The notes under the pieces were generated by a model. It had not been told where the DNA came from and made no database searches. It was given only the letters and a program-made list of their open reading frames with translations. Below, piece after piece: positions 1 to 7,976 of a stretch of DNA of 64,000 nucleotides. The DNA is from Candidatus Koribacter versatilis Ellin345 (GTDB lineage: Bacteria; Acidobacteriota; Terriglobia; Terriglobales; Acidobacteriaceae): contig NC_008009.1 of the NCBI RefSeq assembly GCF_000014005.1, positions 1,302,001 through 1,366,000 on the forward strand, given 5' to 3'. Within the stretch, counting starts at the first letter, position 1. Each line of letters opens with the position of its first letter. The translations under genes were made by a program, and so were the position numbers.

Positions 1-897
1 ATTGTATGGGTCACGGCAGGTGTGCCGTTCGAGATCGAAGAACGCGATCACAGCCTCACGACCCACCTCGAACTGAATAGCGGCGTGGCTGTGAACGGCG
101 CTTCGGTGACGAGCACAAAGCGCACGGCAACCGACGACCAGATCCGAAAACTACAACCGATGTGGAGAGCGACGCTCAACAACCTTTGGGATTCCGGTAC
201 CGCGGTTTACCCGGTTGAAGCTCGCAGCAATTTTTCTCCACCGGCGGGGCGCGTTTATACGTCCACGATGACCCAGGTTGCCGAAATGACGGGCGGCAAG
301 GCTTTCTACGGGAGCAACGATCCTTCCTCCTTTTTCAACTCGATCGTGAGCGACAATGCGAATTCGATCCGGGTCGCATTTCCAATCGAAGGTTCGAACG
401 ACAATTGGCAGAAGTTGAATGTGACTTCGCCGAAGGGAAAAGTCTTTGCGCCCACCGGGATGTTCGTACCGCCGGACCGCAGCGCCGACGATCTTCGCAA
501 GAACGCGATCAGCACAGCACTGAATTCACGCTTTGGTTTCGGGGGAATGCCGTTCCGATTGACGCTAGGCGACCAGGGGGCGAGCGGGGCCAAGAAGACG
601 GTGAACTTCGTCGTATTCCTGCCTCCGAATGCGGGCTTTGTGGATGAGAAAACCGGCGAGATCAACCTGGACATCGCAGCCGTTGCGTATGGCAAGAAAA
701 GCGAGAAGGCCGGGACGATGGCGGCAGCGGTAGCGACGAAAGTGCCGACCGAAGCGGTGAAACAGATCGGCGAGATGGGGTCCAAACTCTCGCAGAAAAT
801 TGATCTGCCGCCCGGGGATTACACGTTGCGCGTTGTGGTTCGCGACAATCTGAATGGACGTGTCGGCTCGATTGAGGCTCGCGTAGAAGTAAAGTAA
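1..897 (+). CDS. VWFA-related acidobacterial protein, C-terminal part (5' end outside window)
   Basis: The frame is open to the left edge (the GTG at 22 is internal), so only about 298 C-terminal residues are visible. The segment AEMTGGKAFYG (bases 280-312) matches the end of the von Willebrand A fold in the VWFA-related domain family that is expanded in Acidobacteria. It is followed by about 190 residues rich in beta strands that end in a typical carrier-like strand (LPPGDYTLRVVVRD). Members usually carry an N-terminal signal peptide and act outside the cytoplasm in unknown roles. No transmembrane segment is visible here. The family call is fairly secure; the function is unknown. Confidence 0.7.
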   Translation: MVWVTAGVPFEIEERDHSLTTHLELNSGVAVNGASVTSTKRTATDDQIRKLQPMWRATLNNLWDSGTAVYPVEARSNFSPPAGRVYTSTMTQVAEMTGGKAFYGSNDPSSFFNSIVSDNANSIRVAFPIEGSNDNWQKLNVTSPKGKVFAPTGMFVPPDRSADDLRKNAISTALNSRFGFGGMPFRLTLGDQGASGAKKTVNFVVFLPPNAGFVDEKTGEINLDIAAVAYGKKSEKAGTMAAAVATKVPTEAVKQIGEMGSKLSQKIDLPPGDYTLRVVVRDNLNGRVGSIEARVEVK

Positions 898-929
898 ACC
901 GGGCGCTTGTGGCTGGCACAAAAGGGAGT

Positions 930-957
930 TTGACAAATCTTTTTGGGCTTCTAAAAT
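930..957 (+). promoter_or_regulatory. sigma70-like promoter pointing into the antisense of the DUF4097 gene
   Basis: TTGACA (930-935), 16-nt spacer, TAAAAT (952-957). It lies just after the VWFA-type gene. The next gene downstream is on the opposite strand, so a transcript would start near 964 and run antisense into 1058-1834. Consensus match only. Confidence 0.4.
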
Positions 958-960
958 CAG

Positions 961-987
961 CACCCCGGCGTCTTAAGCGCCGGGGTG
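961..987. other. strong GC hairpin between convergent genes
   Basis: CACCCCGGCG (961-970) pairs perfectly with CGCCGGGGTG (978-987) around a 7-nt loop. It may end transcription of the two convergent genes, but neither side has a proper T-run, so it is not a textbook intrinsic terminator. It also begins almost at the predicted start point of the promoter at 930-957. Confidence 0.5.
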
Positions 988-1057
988 GATCGGTGGGAAG
1001 CTGGACCGCCAGGGCAGGTGGAGTTCCAGCTCCCGCTCCGAACTTGAAAATCCCTTC

Positions 1058-1834
1058 TTAGATGCCGGCGTTCCCGCCGTGGATTTTGATACTTCCGTTT
1101 ACATTGCTGAGCTCAACGCGGGTCGTACCCGAGCCGAGCGTCGTATCGAGATCCGATCCTACCCAACCTTTGTGAATAGGTAATTGAAAGTCACTCGAGA
1201 TGCTGCCACTCACGGTGCTGGCACTGAGGTGCGCATTGGCATCTTTCGGCATCGCGAGTTCGACGTGACCGTTCACGCTCGAGAGCTTTACGCGGCGTGC
1301 GGAGTTCAGGTCTACGAGTTCGCTCGAGACGCTGCCGTTTACGGTTGAAAGTTCCACGTCACCGGTGAGTCCGCGGGCTGAGATGGCGCCATTTACGGAC
1401 GCGCCGTGCACTTCGCCCTTCACACCATCAATGTCGAGCTTGCCGTTGACGAGATCAATCTTGTCGAGGCGCGCGCTGCGCGGGACGTGGAGTTGATACT
1501 CGACGTTTGCTGGATTGTTGTTGGTGCGATGTTCGGGATAATGCGTCTCGATATGAATGCGGTCGTTGGAGGCATCCACGCGAATCTCAGCTTCGTTGAG
1601 CTTCTCTTGCGTGTTCGCGGTCTTTACAGCGTCGAGCTGGACCTCGTTGCGGTCCCAGGCCGTGATCTCAACGGAGCCGTTGATATTGCTCAAGGAAACG
1701 TTGATGTTGGGTGAAGCGGGATAGGTCTTGTGAAATTCATCGCGAAACTGCGCCGCCGCGGCGGACAGGGCAGATGCGAGCACGACGAGCAGCGAGGCAG
1801 CAGCGAGGGCTGTCTTACGGCGCCATTGAAACAT
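1058..1834 (-). CDS. DUF4097 family beta-strand repeat protein, secreted
   Basis: The 258-aa protein has an N-terminal signal peptide (hydrophobic stretch at about residues 9-28 ending in alanines). The body repeats short strands of the form 'NGSVEITAWD', 'VNGAISARG', 'VNGSVSSEL', 'VNGHVELAM', 'VSGSISSDF', 'VNGSIKIHG'. This VNG-x-hydrophobic pattern is typical of DUF4097 right-handed beta-helix proteins, which are common in Acidobacteria and often annotated as adhesin-like. The start is backed by the Shine-Dalgarno GGAGGG about 6 nt upstream. An inverted repeat (GAAGCAC-GT-GTGCTTC, 1856-1871) lies just upstream and could be an operator. The molecular role is unknown. Confidence 0.8.
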   Translation of the reverse strand: MFQWRRKTALAAASLLVVLASALSAAAAQFRDEFHKTYPASPNINVSLSNINGSVEITAWDRNEVQLDAVKTANTQEKLNEAEIRVDASNDRIHIETHYPEHRTNNNPANVEYQLHVPRSARLDKIDLVNGKLDIDGVKGEVHGASVNGAISARGLTGDVELSTVNGSVSSELVDLNSARRVKLSSVNGHVELAMPKDANAHLSASTVSGSISSDFQLPIHKGWVGSDLDTTLGSGTTRVELSNVNGSIKIHGGNAGI

Positions 1835-1939
1835 GAGTACCCTCCGGAGTCATGCGAAGCACGTGTGCTTCCCGTGAGACACCTTTGAATACGAATAAGT
1901 TAGCGCGATTGTTCCTTGTTTTCGTGTCGAGGGACGAAC

Positions 1940-1965
1940 AGCACTGTTCGCGGGTGGACAGTGCT
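1940..1965. other. 8-bp inverted repeat between glycosyltransferase and DUF4097 genes
   Basis: AGCACTGT (1940-1947) and ACAGTGCT (1958-1965) are perfect inverted arms around 10 nt. The site follows the 3' end of the upstream minus-strand gene and precedes the DUF4097 gene. It could be a read-through hairpin or a protein-binding site; there is no T-run. Confidence 0.3.
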
Positions 1966-1988
1966 CGGATATGACGCGAAACGCAGCG

Positions 1989-4046
1989 CTAGTCTTTGAG
2001 CTGGAAGCGAATCAGGTGGTAAAACGCTGCCACGCCATCGGTCCAATTGATCTTCTTACCCTCGGCATAAGTACGGCCGTGATAGACGATGGGGACCTCG
2101 TAGATGCGCGCTTTGAGCTTCGCGAGTTTCACCGTGAGTTCGGTTTCGAAGCTGAAACGATCGCTCTTCAGGTTAAGGCGATTGAACAGATCGCGAGTCA
2201 GGACCTTGTAGCAGGCGGTGACGTCGTTGAGCGCGAGGCCAGTGAGCATGTTGCAGGTGATGGAGAAGACACGATTCAGAACGAAGCGGTAGAAACGCGG
2301 AACGCGATGCGATCCGTAGTGGAAGCGGTTGCCGAAGACGGCGTCGGCATGACCGTCCAGCAAGGGCTTGAGCAGGGCCGGGTAGTCGGCCGGATCGTAT
2401 TCGAGGTCGGCATCCTGCATGAGAACGAGTTCGCCGGTGCAATGTTCGAGGGCGGTGCGAACGCCGGCGCCCTTTCCCTTGTTCATTTCATGCAGAACCA
2501 CCTTGACCGTGATGCCTTGCTTGCCGAAAAGTGAGGGAAGATCCATCTCCTGGAGGAACTCACGGGTGCCGTCGGTGGAGAAATCATCCACGATCACCAT
2601 CTCTTTGTGCAGTTCGCCGATGGGCTGGCGTGCGACTGCGTTGAGCAGCTGCATCACAGTGCGGCGCTCGTTGTAGACAGGGATGATGATGGACAGCGTG
2701 TGGAACACCGGCGATTGAGGCTCGGTTGTAGCCAGCGATTCGGGCACAGTTGTGTCCTCGGTATCCGGCCGAGTTTGTGAAACCAAGAAGACCCCCAGGA
2801 TCAGAGTGACCGGATCAAGCGGATGCCGGTAGCGCGGATTCGGGAAAGTAATATAGTAAACCGCCGGGTAGAAAATCAGAAGACAGGCGAAGAGCCCGGC
2901 GGCGTGAATGCGCTTCTTGAGCGCGAGAAAACAGCCCCACCATCCGAGGCATGCCGTCGCGAGATAGCCCGCATTTTTCAATTCTTCTTCGTAAAAAACT
3001 TTTGAGATACGCGGGGGTCCGCTCCAGAAATAGACGAAGCGGCGGAAGGTCAGCACCGCGAATCTTTCTTTGTGCGCTTTGATCCAGGCGACCGTGTCTT
3101 TCTGGGTCTGCGCAACGTAGGCGACTTCACCCATGGCTTTGTAACGCTGATAGACCGGGATGCCTTGCGTGGGATGCGCGAGGGCGACCCAGAGGCCTTC
3201 AGCCATGTCGTTGTTGCCGCAATGTAACTCGACACCGAAGTTTCCGCGCAGTAGGAACGGTTTGTGGAAGACGCGATCGTTGCGTATCAGCCAGGGCGAG
3301 AGCACGGCGAAGAAGACGATCGCGCTGGCAAGCGCCGGCAGGAACCACGACTTCCGTTGCTGATGCAATTTGTAGACGAGCCATAATCCGGCAAATGGAG
3401 TGAACGAGCAGATGGATGTGTTTGTGAGTGCGACGAATCCCCAGAGTGCGCCCCAGAAAATCCAGCGGCCGAAGCGATCGTCGCCTTCCATCTTGAGCGT
3501 GAGCAGAATGAGCGCGGTGAGCAGGAAGGTCGAAAGACTTGTCTCCCACACCATGCGTACGCCCCAGTAGGCGAGGTTCGGCAGGAAGACCCAGAGCCAA
3601 CCTGACCACACGGCAACGGTCTCGTTGAACATCCGCTGGGCGATGCGGTAGACCGTCCACGCGGTGAGGGCGGAGAAAAAGCTGTTGAAGGTCAGCAGCG
3701 CGAAGGACGCGGAGCGCGTGTAGAGACCGAAAATCTTGAAAGCGCCGGCAACGATGTACGGATACACCGGCGCGGCCCAGGCGGTGGGCCCGGTATCGCC
3801 GTAAAACGGTGAGGAGAATCCGTGGCCGGTCGCGATGGATTGGGCGATGCGGCCGATCTCCCAGCCGAACGAAAAATTTTCGTCGTTGGCGCGGAACTTG
3901 TAGGTGTGCGCTAGCCAGATGTAGAGCACACGAGCGACAAAGCCGATTAGCACCATCCAAAATGGGGAGTGAGTCCAGCGCTCGGAGGGCGCAGAGTAGG
4001 CCTTTCTCGCGGCTCCGGCTCTGAGGGTCGTGTCGGCTGAGGTCAT
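1989..4046 (-). CDS. Fused membrane glycosyltransferase: GT39/ArnT-like N-terminus plus GT2 domain
   Basis: 685 aa. Residues about 28-430 form a polytopic membrane region resembling the PMT/ArnT (GT-C) fold, with the acidic 'RANDENFSF' motif in the first loop (about residue 52), where these enzymes keep their catalytic Asp/Glu. From about residue 449 a complete GT2 domain follows: 'SIIIPVYNERRTV', 'VIVDDFSTDGT', 'MQDADLEYDPADY' (DxD-type metal site) and a C-terminal 'EVPIVYHGR', as in dolichyl/polyprenyl-phosphate sugar synthases. One polypeptide could thus make a lipid-linked sugar on the cytoplasmic side and transfer it outside. The sugar and acceptor are unknown. It is divergent from the ferredoxin gene. 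Confidence 0.8.
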   Translation of the reverse strand: MTSADTTLRAGAARKAYSAPSERWTHSPFWMVLIGFVARVLYIWLAHTYKFRANDENFSFGWEIGRIAQSIATGHGFSSPFYGDTGPTAWAAPVYPYIVAGAFKIFGLYTRSASFALLTFNSFFSALTAWTVYRIAQRMFNETVAVWSGWLWVFLPNLAYWGVRMVWETSLSTFLLTALILLTLKMEGDDRFGRWIFWGALWGFVALTNTSICSFTPFAGLWLVYKLHQQRKSWFLPALASAIVFFAVLSPWLIRNDRVFHKPFLLRGNFGVELHCGNNDMAEGLWVALAHPTQGIPVYQRYKAMGEVAYVAQTQKDTVAWIKAHKERFAVLTFRRFVYFWSGPPRISKVFYEEELKNAGYLATACLGWWGCFLALKKRIHAAGLFACLLIFYPAVYYITFPNPRYRHPLDPVTLILGVFLVSQTRPDTEDTTVPESLATTEPQSPVFHTLSIIIPVYNERRTVMQLLNAVARQPIGELHKEMVIVDDFSTDGTREFLQEMDLPSLFGKQGITVKVVLHEMNKGKGAGVRTALEHCTGELVLMQDADLEYDPADYPALLKPLLDGHADAVFGNRFHYGSHRVPRFYRFVLNRVFSITCNMLTGLALNDVTACYKVLTRDLFNRLNLKSDRFSFETELTVKLAKLKARIYEVPIVYHGRTYAEGKKINWTDGVAAFYHLIRFQLKD

Positions 4047-4271
4047 CAGGCAGTGTCTATTGTCTCGAATTCCTCACGTTTCCAGCAACTTGCAGGGCAC
4101 TTATGGGTAGTAACGACTTCTGTGCGTTGCGTCACGTCTGGTGTGTGACGGGAATCACCGACCATTGAGACATATCGCCGTAATTTGAATGTGGGGTTGA
4201 AACCGAACCCGAAAGATTAAAGCGCCAGAGGCAAGCCGGTCTTGATCGAAGGGCGCGAGGAGAGAAGCACA

Positions 4272-4526
4272 ATGGCACACGTGATCGTCGACACCTGCGA
4301 AAAGGACATGCTCTGCATCGATTCCTGTCCGAGCAATGCTATCCACCCACTAAAGGAAGAAACCGAGTGGGAGGCCGCTTCGCAGCTTTATATCAACCCC
4401 GAAGAGTGCATGGACTGCGGCGCCTGCATTTCGACCTGCCCGACCAATTCGATTTACCTGGCGGAAGAAGTTCCGGCGGATAAGGCCGAGTTTGTGGCGA
4501 AAAACGCCGCCTATTACGGAAAGTAA
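4272..4526 (+). CDS. 7Fe-type (3Fe-4S plus 4Fe-4S) ferredoxin
   Basis: 84 aa, cytoplasmic electron carrier. Seven cysteines are visible: C9, C15, C19-Pro, then C46, C49, C52, C56-Pro. By analogy with Azotobacter-type 7Fe ferredoxins, C9/C15/C56 would hold a 3Fe-4S cluster and C19/C46/C49/C52 a 4Fe-4S cluster. The spacing between the first two cysteines (five residues) is shorter than the seven usual in that family. I chose the ATG at 4272 because GAGGAGAG sits 8-12 nt upstream and the protein then starts like known ferredoxins; an in-frame upstream start at 4242 is less likely. No redox partner gene is adjacent. Confidence 0.85.
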   Translation: MAHVIVDTCEKDMLCIDSCPSNAIHPLKEETEWEAASQLYINPEECMDCGACISTCPTNSIYLAEEVPADKAEFVAKNAAYYGK

Positions 4527-4554
4527 ATCGGCCTCATCCTAACGTTCCTAATGA

Positions 4555-4575
4555 GCCCGCGGCGCGTCCGCGGGC
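4555..4575. terminator. hairpin between convergent ferredoxin and M20 peptidase genes
   Basis: GCCCGCGG (4555-4562) pairs with CCGCGGGC (4568-4575). ATCACTTTT follows on the plus strand. It probably works as the shared terminator of the convergent genes, though the T-run is short and offset. Confidence 0.5.
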
Positions 4576-4585
4576 ATCACTTTTG

Positions 4586-5599
4586 TTACGCGCCAGGTTG
4601 CGCGTTGAAAAATTCGGCGACTTTCACATAGAGCTCCACGGCCTCAAACAGTTCCTGCTTGCTCAGGAACTCGCGTGGAGTATGTGCGACATGGATCGAG
4701 CCGGGGCCGAGCAGAACGGGCTCGCCCCAGTTGCTCAAGCGCGGGATGTCAGTGGTGAACTTTGCCGTCATGGTCGGAATGTCGGGAACTGTGCGCAGTT
4801 TCACAAAAGGAATCTCAAGCGCGTATTCGCAGTGGGCATCGGGGGCGATAGCGGTTTCGATGTCTTTACGCAGTTGTTCAGACGGGCCGACCAGGCGAAA
4901 GAGCAGCTGGGCGCTGGCTTGGTCGGGAATGACATTTGGTGCGCGGCCGCCTTCGATCACGCCGATGTTTACCGTGCATGGACCGACCTCAGGGTTTTCT
5001 GGAAGCGGCATTTTGCGTAGGCGTTCAAGCGCATTCAGCAACTTTTCGATCGCGGATTCTCCAAGCTCCGGATAGGCCGAGTGCGCCATTTTTCCTTCCG
5101 CAATTACGTTCACACGCAGCGCGCCTTTAGAGGCGACACCGATGCGATTGTCGGTGGGCTCGCCGTTGATGAGGAACTTCGAACCCGGCGCGTGTGAATT
5201 GGCGACGTAGGCGCCGGTGCTGTCGCGTTCTTCGCCGACGACGAACAGTAGTCCGGCGTGAATGCCTTTGGTGCGCAACTTCTCAGCGGCGTCGATTTGC
5301 GCGGCGATGATGCCCTTGGCATCGCAAGCTCCGCGGCCGTAGATGTTCTTCTCGTCCTCGGACGAGGGAATCCATGGAGGAACCACGTCCATGTGCGTCG
5401 AAAAGACGACCTTAGGACGTTGGTGACCGGGAGAGGTTGCCCAGACGTTAAAACGTTCTTCTTCGACCGGCATTCGCGAGACTTGGTAGCCGAGTGCCGA
5501 TAGTTCGCGAACCAGGAGCTCACCCACCGGTGCTTCGTTCCCGGTAATTGATTCCACGTCAATTAGTTTTCGGGTGAGGGCGACGACGTCAAAAGACAT
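4586..5599 (-). CDS. M20 family metallopeptidase/deacylase (ArgE/DapE-like)
   Basis: 337 aa. The M20 dinuclear-zinc signature is intact: 'STHMDVVP' (H69, D71), 'GRGACDAKG' (bridging D93) and 'VGEERDSTG' (catalytic E123, ligand E124). The middle section carries a dimerisation-type lid domain ('AHSAYPELGESAIEKL'). Enzymes of this fold hydrolyse N-acyl amino acids or dipeptides (acetylornithine deacetylase, succinyl-diaminopimelate desuccinylase, peptidase T). Without neighbours from arginine or lysine synthesis the substrate cannot be chosen. The ATG at 5599 is preferred over one at 5656, since the extra 19 residues look unlike the family and overlap the divergent small gene. Confidence 0.85.
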   Translation of the reverse strand: MSFDVVALTRKLIDVESITGNEAPVGELLVRELSALGYQVSRMPVEEERFNVWATSPGHQRPKVVFSTHMDVVPPWIPSSEDEKNIYGRGACDAKGIIAAQIDAAEKLRTKGIHAGLLFVVGEERDSTGAYVANSHAPGSKFLINGEPTDNRIGVASKGALRVNVIAEGKMAHSAYPELGESAIEKLLNALERLRKMPLPENPEVGPCTVNIGVIEGGRAPNVIPDQASAQLLFRLVGPSEQLRKDIETAIAPDAHCEYALEIPFVKLRTVPDIPTMTAKFTTDIPRLSNWGEPVLLGPGSIHVAHTPREFLSKQELFEAVELYVKVAEFFNAQPGA

Positions 5600-5645
5600 G
5601 TCCCGAGAATACAAGCGATATGCTCGGAGATAAAGCCATCGGGAG

Positions 5646-5885
5646 ATGGGACGCATCCTACTCCGGGTGAAAAATAACTGGCCAGTTCTCTTGGCGTTGC
5701 TGATCGCCGGACTTGTTTATGGCGTGATTGGGCTGCCGATGGCGAATGCGTATGGGCATTGGTGGCTCTCGGTGGTCTTTTATGCGGCGCTGGTGGTCGC
5801 GGCGGTTTACGCCCGCTGCAATCCCGATCCGATCCACTCAAAACTCTTTCATCGCAAGGTGCGCCGCACACCGCAAAGCCTGTGA
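5646..5885 (+). CDS. Small two-helix membrane protein, unknown function
   Basis: 79 aa with two hydrophobic segments (about residues 11-30 and 38-56) and a basic C-terminal tail (HRKVRRTP). It is divergent from the M20 gene and ends 25 nt before the hydrolase gene at 5911, suggesting co-transcription. The ribosome-binding site is poor for the ATG at 5646 (GGGAG directly abuts it); GTG at 5667 is a possible alternative. I do not recognise the family. Confidence 0.55.
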   Translation: MGRILLRVKNNWPVLLALLIAGLVYGVIGLPMANAYGHWWLSVVFYAALVVAAVYARCNPDPIHSKLFHRKVRRTPQSL

Positions 5886-5910
5886 GCCGACGGGGTAAAC
5901 TGAGGTGGAG

Positions 5911-6588
5911 ATGACGACCCATTCCACCCCAAATGCGCAAATCCGTTCGTTCTTTCTCGAAGGGCCGGCAGGGCGTCTGGAAGCGCTGCTGAACGCAGGC
6001 AAGCCGGATGCGCAATTCGCGGCGGTAGTGTGCCATCCGCACCCGTTGTACGGCGGCACCATGCACAACAAGGTGGTGTACAACGCCATGAAGGCGCTGC
6101 GCGGTTTCGGATTCCCAGTGCTGCGTTTCAACTTTCGAGGGACCGAACTGAGCGAGGGCGAACACGATTACGGCGCAGGTGAGCGCCAGGATGTCCAGAC
6201 GGCCCTCGAGTGGCTGAAGCACGAATTTTCGTTGCCCCTGATCTTTGCGGGGTTTTCTTTTGGCGCTGCGGTTGGTTTGCGGGCTGCCTGTCCTGATCCG
6301 GATGTGAAAGCGTTGATCTCGCTGGGAACACCGGTGGCAGCAGAAGGACGTTCGTACACCTATGAGTTCCTCAATGAGTGCGCGAAGCCAAAATTGTTTG
6401 TTAGCGGAGACCGCGATCAGTTTGGGCCTGCGGAAAGGCTGTACGAAGTGACCGCAGCCGCGGCAGAGCCGAAAAGGTTCGTGCTCATCCATGGCGCCGA
6501 TCATTTCTTTGCCGGACAACTGGAAAGCATGAAGTCGGCGATTGAGTTCTGGGTGCGCGATACGCTCCTACAACCTCAGCGTCAGTAA
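5911..6588 (+). CDS. Alpha/beta hydrolase (dienelactone-hydrolase-like serine hydrolase)
   Basis: 225 aa, cytoplasmic. The fold motifs are in order: 'CHPHPLYGGTMHNKVV' (oxyanion region, residues 41-56), nucleophile elbow G-F-S-F-G with S116, acid at about D169 ('GDRDQFGP') and H198 ('GADHFF'). The 'HPHPLYGGTM' hallmark is shared by a bacterial family often named alpha/beta superfamily hydrolase, with esterase or acyl hydrolase activity presumed and natural substrate unknown. ATG 5911 is chosen because GAGG lies 5 nt upstream; a GTG two codons earlier (5905) is also possible. Confidence 0.8.
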   Translation: MTTHSTPNAQIRSFFLEGPAGRLEALLNAGKPDAQFAAVVCHPHPLYGGTMHNKVVYNAMKALRGFGFPVLRFNFRGTELSEGEHDYGAGERQDVQTALEWLKHEFSLPLIFAGFSFGAAVGLRAACPDPDVKALISLGTPVAAEGRSYTYEFLNECAKPKLFVSGDRDQFGPAERLYEVTAAAAEPKRFVLIHGADHFFAGQLESMKSAIEFWVRDTLLQPQRQ

Positions 6589-6611
6589 TCAAGAGCAGCT
6601 TCGAATCTGGC

Positions 6612-6617
6612 TATAAT
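6612..6617 (+). promoter_or_regulatory. TATAAT -10-like box immediately before the glycerate kinase start
   Basis: A perfect TATAAT lies only 10 nt before the ATG at 6627, so a transcript from it would be almost leaderless. No convincing -35 box is seen at 6589-6595. No good Shine-Dalgarno sequence precedes the gene, which fits a leaderless message. Confidence 0.3.
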
Positions 6618-6626
6618 GTGTCTCCT

Positions 6627-7973
6627 ATGGGGAATGCGCAGGACGCCTCAGGGCCGCTCATTTCGGGGATTTCGGCGCATTTTCGTGGCGTCGCGCGTGA
6701 GATTTTCCAGCATGCGCTGACCGAATCCAGCATCCGCAAAGCTTTCGATCGTCACGTGAGTCTCGATCGTGGCATTTTGCGCGTGGGCGAAGACCTGTTC
6801 GATCTCGGATCGTTCTCGCGCATCTTCGTGGTCGCGATGGGGAAGGCAGCGCACACCATGGTCGAAGCGCTCATGACCCACCTGGGTGCGGGAGTGACCG
6901 GCATTGTCGCGTGCTCGACGGATCCGGTGACGCAAGTCTTCGGGTTCCGCTATTACCGCGGCGGCCATCCGATGCCGAACAGCGACTCCGTGCGCGCAGC
7001 GGAAGCGATCCTGAAATCCCTTTCTACCCATGCATCGCGTTCACTCGTGATCTTTCTGGTCAGCGGCGGGGCATCGGCGATCGTCGAGAAACCTGTGGAC
7101 GACAGCATCACGCTGGAAGATCTCATCGCGACCTATAAGGTGCTGGTGCATAGCGGTGCGCCGATTCGCGAAATTAATGCCGTCCGCAAGCATCTTTCAG
7201 CCACCAAGGGCGGACGATTGGCGCTGATGGCCTCGCCCGCCCAACAGGTCTCGATCCTCGTCAGCGATGTGCCAGACGGAACGGTGGACTCACTGGCGTC
7301 GGGGCCGACGATGCCAGATACGACGACGGTCGAGGAGTGCTACGACATCGTCAAGAAACACAAGATTCTGAAGCAGTTTCCGGCGTCGGTACGTGATCTG
7401 TTCGAACGGGTTGAGTTGGAAGAAACTCCGAAGCACGGTGACGGTTCGTTCGACCGCTCGCGCTTCTGGACGATCCTGTCGAACGAAATTGCTCGCAAGC
7501 ACGCAGTAGCCAAGGCGGCGATGAATGGGTTCGCCATTGAGGTGGACAACACCTGCGACGACTGGGACTACGCGGAGGCGGCGGACCATCTGCTGAAGAA
7601 GTTGCGGACACTGCGCAAAGGTGTCTCGCGCGTCTGCCTGATTTCCGGTGGCGAAGTGACGGTGAAAGTCACTGGGGAAGCGGGTGTCGGCGGCCGGAAC
7701 CAGCAGTTTGCGCTCTATTGCGCCACGAAGATCGCGGACGAGGACATTACCGTCTTGAGCGCTGGGACTGACGGCATCGATGGCAATAGTCCAGCGGCGG
7801 GCGCCATTGTCGATGGAACTACTCTTGCGCGCGCATCCGCAGTTGGCCTCGATGCGCAAACCGCATTGCAGACGTTCAATGCCTACCCGCTGTTCGACGC
7901 CCTCGGAGACGCGATCGTTACCGGACCGACCGGAAACAATATTCGCGACCTGCGAATCCTGCTGGCGTACTAG
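6627..7973 (+). CDS. Glycerate 2-kinase (DUF4147/MOFRL family)
   Basis: 448 aa. The N-terminal DUF4147 domain (about residues 15-250) contains 'AMGKAAHTMVEAL', 'GGHPMPNSDS', 'FLVSGGASAIVEKP' and 'LVSDVPDGTVDSLASGPTMPD'. The C-terminal MOFRL domain (about 330-445) contains 'GGRNQQFALYCA' and 'SAGTDGIDGNSPAAGA'. This family phosphorylates D-glycerate to 2-phosphoglycerate, linking serine, glyoxylate or sugar-acid degradation to glycolysis. It stands alone between a hydrolase and a convergent MBL hydrolase. A GTG start at 6618 is the alternative. Confidence 0.9.
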   Translation: MGNAQDASGPLISGISAHFRGVAREIFQHALTESSIRKAFDRHVSLDRGILRVGEDLFDLGSFSRIFVVAMGKAAHTMVEALMTHLGAGVTGIVACSTDPVTQVFGFRYYRGGHPMPNSDSVRAAEAILKSLSTHASRSLVIFLVSGGASAIVEKPVDDSITLEDLIATYKVLVHSGAPIREINAVRKHLSATKGGRLALMASPAQQVSILVSDVPDGTVDSLASGPTMPDTTTVEECYDIVKKHKILKQFPASVRDLFERVELEETPKHGDGSFDRSRFWTILSNEIARKHAVAKAAMNGFAIEVDNTCDDWDYAEAADHLLKKLRTLRKGVSRVCLISGGEVTVKVTGEAGVGGRNQQFALYCATKIADEDITVLSAGTDGIDGNSPAAGAIVDGTTLARASAVGLDAQTALQTFNAYPLFDALGDAIVTGPTGNNIRDLRILLAY

Positions 7974-7976
7974 CGC

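Noticed and set aside
5563-6519. Minus-strand frame of 318 codons opposite the alpha/beta hydrolase
   Set aside because: It overlaps two well-supported genes and its product has no recognisable domain.
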